Below are positions 5,297-6,842 of a stretch of 6,842 bases of DNA, one piece after another. How positions within the stretch are numbered: the first letter of the stretch is position 1; every line of letters begins with the position of its first letter. Position numbers and translations under genes: made by a program. The stretch is from Synergistaceae bacterium (GTDB lineage Bacteria; Synergistota; Synergistia; Synergistales; Aminobacteriaceae), in contig JAFRSL010000049.1 of the NCBI GenBank assembly GCA_017427625.1, positions 1 through 6,842 on the forward strand. The letters run 5' to 3'. Under the pieces are notes generated by a model. The model saw only the letters and a program-made list of their open reading frames with translations, did not search any database and was not told the DNA's origin.

Positions 5297-6048
5297 TGAT
5301 GAAGAAAATTCTCACGGCAATTCTCGCGCTTCTATTGTTGTCAACAACCGCACACGCAAAACGTTACATCACCGAGCCGCTGTTAGTGCCACAGTCTCCG
5401 TATGCCGGAATGACTTTCTACGTCTACCGCCCGTACAACATGCCTAAGGACTGGTACATCACCCTCGACGGTTACCCTGTTCACAAAAACGCCGATGGAA
5501 TGTGGGTGTACGGCACGGCTGAAGGGCCTAACCTCGTCCCTACGAATTACGTCGTCGGCTCAATAGTCCCGTCAATGGCAGGGATAACGAAATGGATCAG
5601 CGATGTCCAGGTATCGGAGCTTCGGAAATTCCCGAACGCTGAAGTTCTTGAGGTCAGGCAGAAAGGTTTTACCCGCAACCAGATGGCACAGGGCAAAAAG
5701 TATTCAACCTACATTCCTGCATGGACGTTCAACCCCGCGTTCATGGCCGTTGGGAACTGGAAGGGCACCGTTGACCGCATGGCCGTGCTTTCGGAGCTTG
5801 GTGTTCCTGCGGCATGGTCGGGCGGAAGTCCGAGAGTGATTTACATCTGGACGGGGACAATGTGGACTCAGCTCGACACTGGGGAAGTACGCAACCCGAA
5901 AAGAATCTTCGTCAGGAATTACAGCAAGATTCAAAGGCTCGTAAGGGATTCGGGCTTCAAGTGGTACGCACAGGACACGCCGGTCTTGGCACAGCAGTCG
6001 AAGGCATGGGGGTATTACTGGCTCGGCGAGATAAGCATAAGGAACTAA
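5296..6048 (+). CDS. Exported protein of unknown family, paralogue 2
   Basis: A 250-residue protein from ATG 5296 (TGATG junction, one-base overlap). An earlier in-frame ATG at 5257 lies in the upstream gene and would place 13 residues ahead of a complete signal peptide, so it is rejected. GGGGAGGG at 5278-5285 is the likely ribosome site, about 11 bases before the start. Residues 1-21 (MMKKI, LLLLS core, AHA) are a Sec signal; the mature chain has no cysteine. It follows the same plan as the preceding protein: FYVYRPYNMPKDWYITLDGY (41-60), W-V-Y-G (70-73), YVVGS (85-89), then FMAVGNW, a VIYIWTG-W-TQL block, and VLAQQSKAWGYYWLGE near the end. It lacks a true Y-M-P-P; the nearest local sequence is STYIPAW. 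The two genes most likely arose by tandem duplication and diverged, and may form a heteromer. Function unknown. Confidence 0.85.
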   Translation: MMKKILTAILALLLLSTTAHAKRYITEPLLVPQSPYAGMTFYVYRPYNMPKDWYITLDGYPVHKNADGMWVYGTAEGPNLVPTNYVVGSIVPSMAGITKWISDVQVSELRKFPNAEVLEVRQKGFTRNQMAQGKKYSTYIPAWTFNPAFMAVGNWKGTVDRMAVLSELGVPAAWSGGSPRVIYIWTGTMWTQLDTGEVRNPKRIFVRNYSKIQRLVRDSGFKWYAQDTPVLAQQSKAWGYYWLGEISIRN

Positions 6049-6051
6049 ACC

Positions 6052-6842
6052 ATGAACAGACAAGAAGACGATTTCTTGCAGATGATGAATGAAACAGGAA
6101 GGCTCTCCGCGCTCCGAAACGCTGGGGAGCTTTCAAGTTTCGCTTTGTCCGCGCAGCAAAGTAACACTCTTGCGAATGACGTTGAATTTTGGCGATGGCT
6201 GTCGAGAAATTACAGCAAGTCCGGGATATTCGACTCGCCTTCCTCAATGCTCGAATACATATCGCAAGGTTCAACAAGCGAGGAATGGCTGTCCCGAACG
6301 ATCCAGGGCAAGGGTTACGAATGGGACTACATGGCCGGACAGAGAGGCGGCCTCAGAAATGTACTTGACACTTTCGATGCCGGAGACGTTTCCAACAGAA
6401 TGGGAAGCGATGTTACGCAGCAGAACATTCTGACGGGAGAAAGCACCGAGTACCAGATGAAAGCCTACACAAGTTCCAACACTCCAGACCTTCACAACAC
6501 ATCAAAGGACATCAAAGTCATCACTAACGCCGAGAAAGCCGGAAAAGTTCAGCAAATGGGCTACGAGACTGAGGCATTCCAAGATTCCGGGACGATAAGA
6601 AGGAGCAGGGACGAGCGTTTAGACAGCATAAAGCGCGGTGAAGTCCGAACGTCATACACCCTCAAAAGCACCGCCGGACTCATGGCTAAGGCCGGGCTAA
6701 TCGGCTGTGCAATCGGGATAACAACTGAGGCTCTAGCGTCATACAGGGCGTGGAAAAACGGAAGCCTCTCGGACGATGAATATCTGATTGAAATTCTGAA
6801 ATCCGGCGGGAATGTTGGCCTAACTTCGGCTGGAACAGCGGG
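6052..6842 (+). CDS. Unknown protein with glycine-rich hydrophobic segment (3' truncated by window)
   Basis: ATG 6052 follows the upstream stop by 3 bases, with AAGGA at 6039-6043 as ribosome site (8-base spacing). The frame stays open to the right edge: 263 complete codons, no stop. There is no signal peptide; the N-terminus (MNRQEDDFLQMM) is polar. About 1-200 is hydrophilic and partly helical, with two Trp-rich spots (FWRWLS, EWLSR) and Ser/Thr/Asn-rich stretches. A segment with KVITNAEKAGKVQQMGYET precedes a small-residue hydrophobic stretch at about 207-225 (AGLMAKAGLIGCAIGI), then YRAWKNGSLSDDEY and a second glycine-rich stretch from 252. This resembles glycine-zipper-like membrane-inserting segments seen in many unrelated proteins. 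It could be a membrane protein or a protein that inserts after delivery. I do not recognise the family, and the C-terminus that might decide it is missing. Confidence 0.75.
   Translation, partial: MNRQEDDFLQMMNETGRLSALRNAGELSSFALSAQQSNTLANDVEFWRWLSRNYSKSGIFDSPSSMLEYISQGSTSEEWLSRTIQGKGYEWDYMAGQRGGLRNVLDTFDAGDVSNRMGSDVTQQNILTGESTEYQMKAYTSSNTPDLHNTSKDIKVITNAEKAGKVQQMGYETEAFQDSGTIRRSRDERLDSIKRGEVRTSYTLKSTAGLMAKAGLIGCAIGITTEALASYRAWKNGSLSDDEYLIEILKSGGNVGLTSAGTA

Noticed and set aside
5704..6277. Leftward open frames of 106-119 codons opposite the second paralogue and the last gene
   Set aside because: They oppose well-supported genes with signal peptide, paralogy or ribosome site evidence, and their products show no domain.

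Overview
The window looks like chromosomal DNA of a diderm (Gram-negative-type) bacterium. Four consecutive products carry classical Sec signal peptides ending in AxA-type cleavage sites. One of them resembles CsgG/FlgT-like periplasmic proteins, and another is a proline-rich TPR protein of the kind found in the periplasm. Base composition is near balanced, with frequent AGG, ATA and CTC codons and strong GAGGTGAT-type ribosome binding sites. By eye this fits Synergistota (Synergistaceae) from a gut or anaerobic habitat, but the assignment is an inference without a database search.

Layout. Bases 1-159 are the 3' end of a rightward gene whose last 52 residues look TPR-like. Bases 160-385 hold no convincing gene but contain several inverted repeats. 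Two of these make much better intrinsic terminators when read leftward. A leftward gene (386-730) encodes a small exported thioredoxin-like protein with a CPAC active site. A 157-base divergent intergenic region (731-887) holds a good leftward promoter, a rightward TATAAT box, a 14-base perfect palindrome and three spaced copies of an ATGTG-containing word.

From 888 to the right edge runs one tightly packed rightward operon of six genes, with junctions from a 4-base overlap to a 13-base gap: a cytoplasmic protein of unknown family (888-2075); an exported CsgG/FlgT-like protein (2072-3115); an exported TPR protein with a Lys/Pro/Ala-rich linker and six Y-x-P-P-type motifs (3121-4476); two tandem, clearly paralogous exported proteins (4490-5296 and 5296-6048); and a protein without a signal peptide that carries a glycine-rich hydrophobic segment and runs off the window (6052 onward).

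The exported products probably work together in the cell envelope. The CsgG/FlgT-like protein and the TPR/Y-x-P-P protein look like assembly or scaffold parts, and the paralogous pair looks like structural or ligand-binding subunits. The Y-x-P-P motif of the scaffold also occurs in the first paralogue, which hints at a shared binding partner. No known system of exactly this composition is recognised, and this operon is the best candidate in the window for an undescribed one. The divergent thioredoxin-like protein is probably unrelated in function, because the mature forms of the four exported operon products contain no cysteine.
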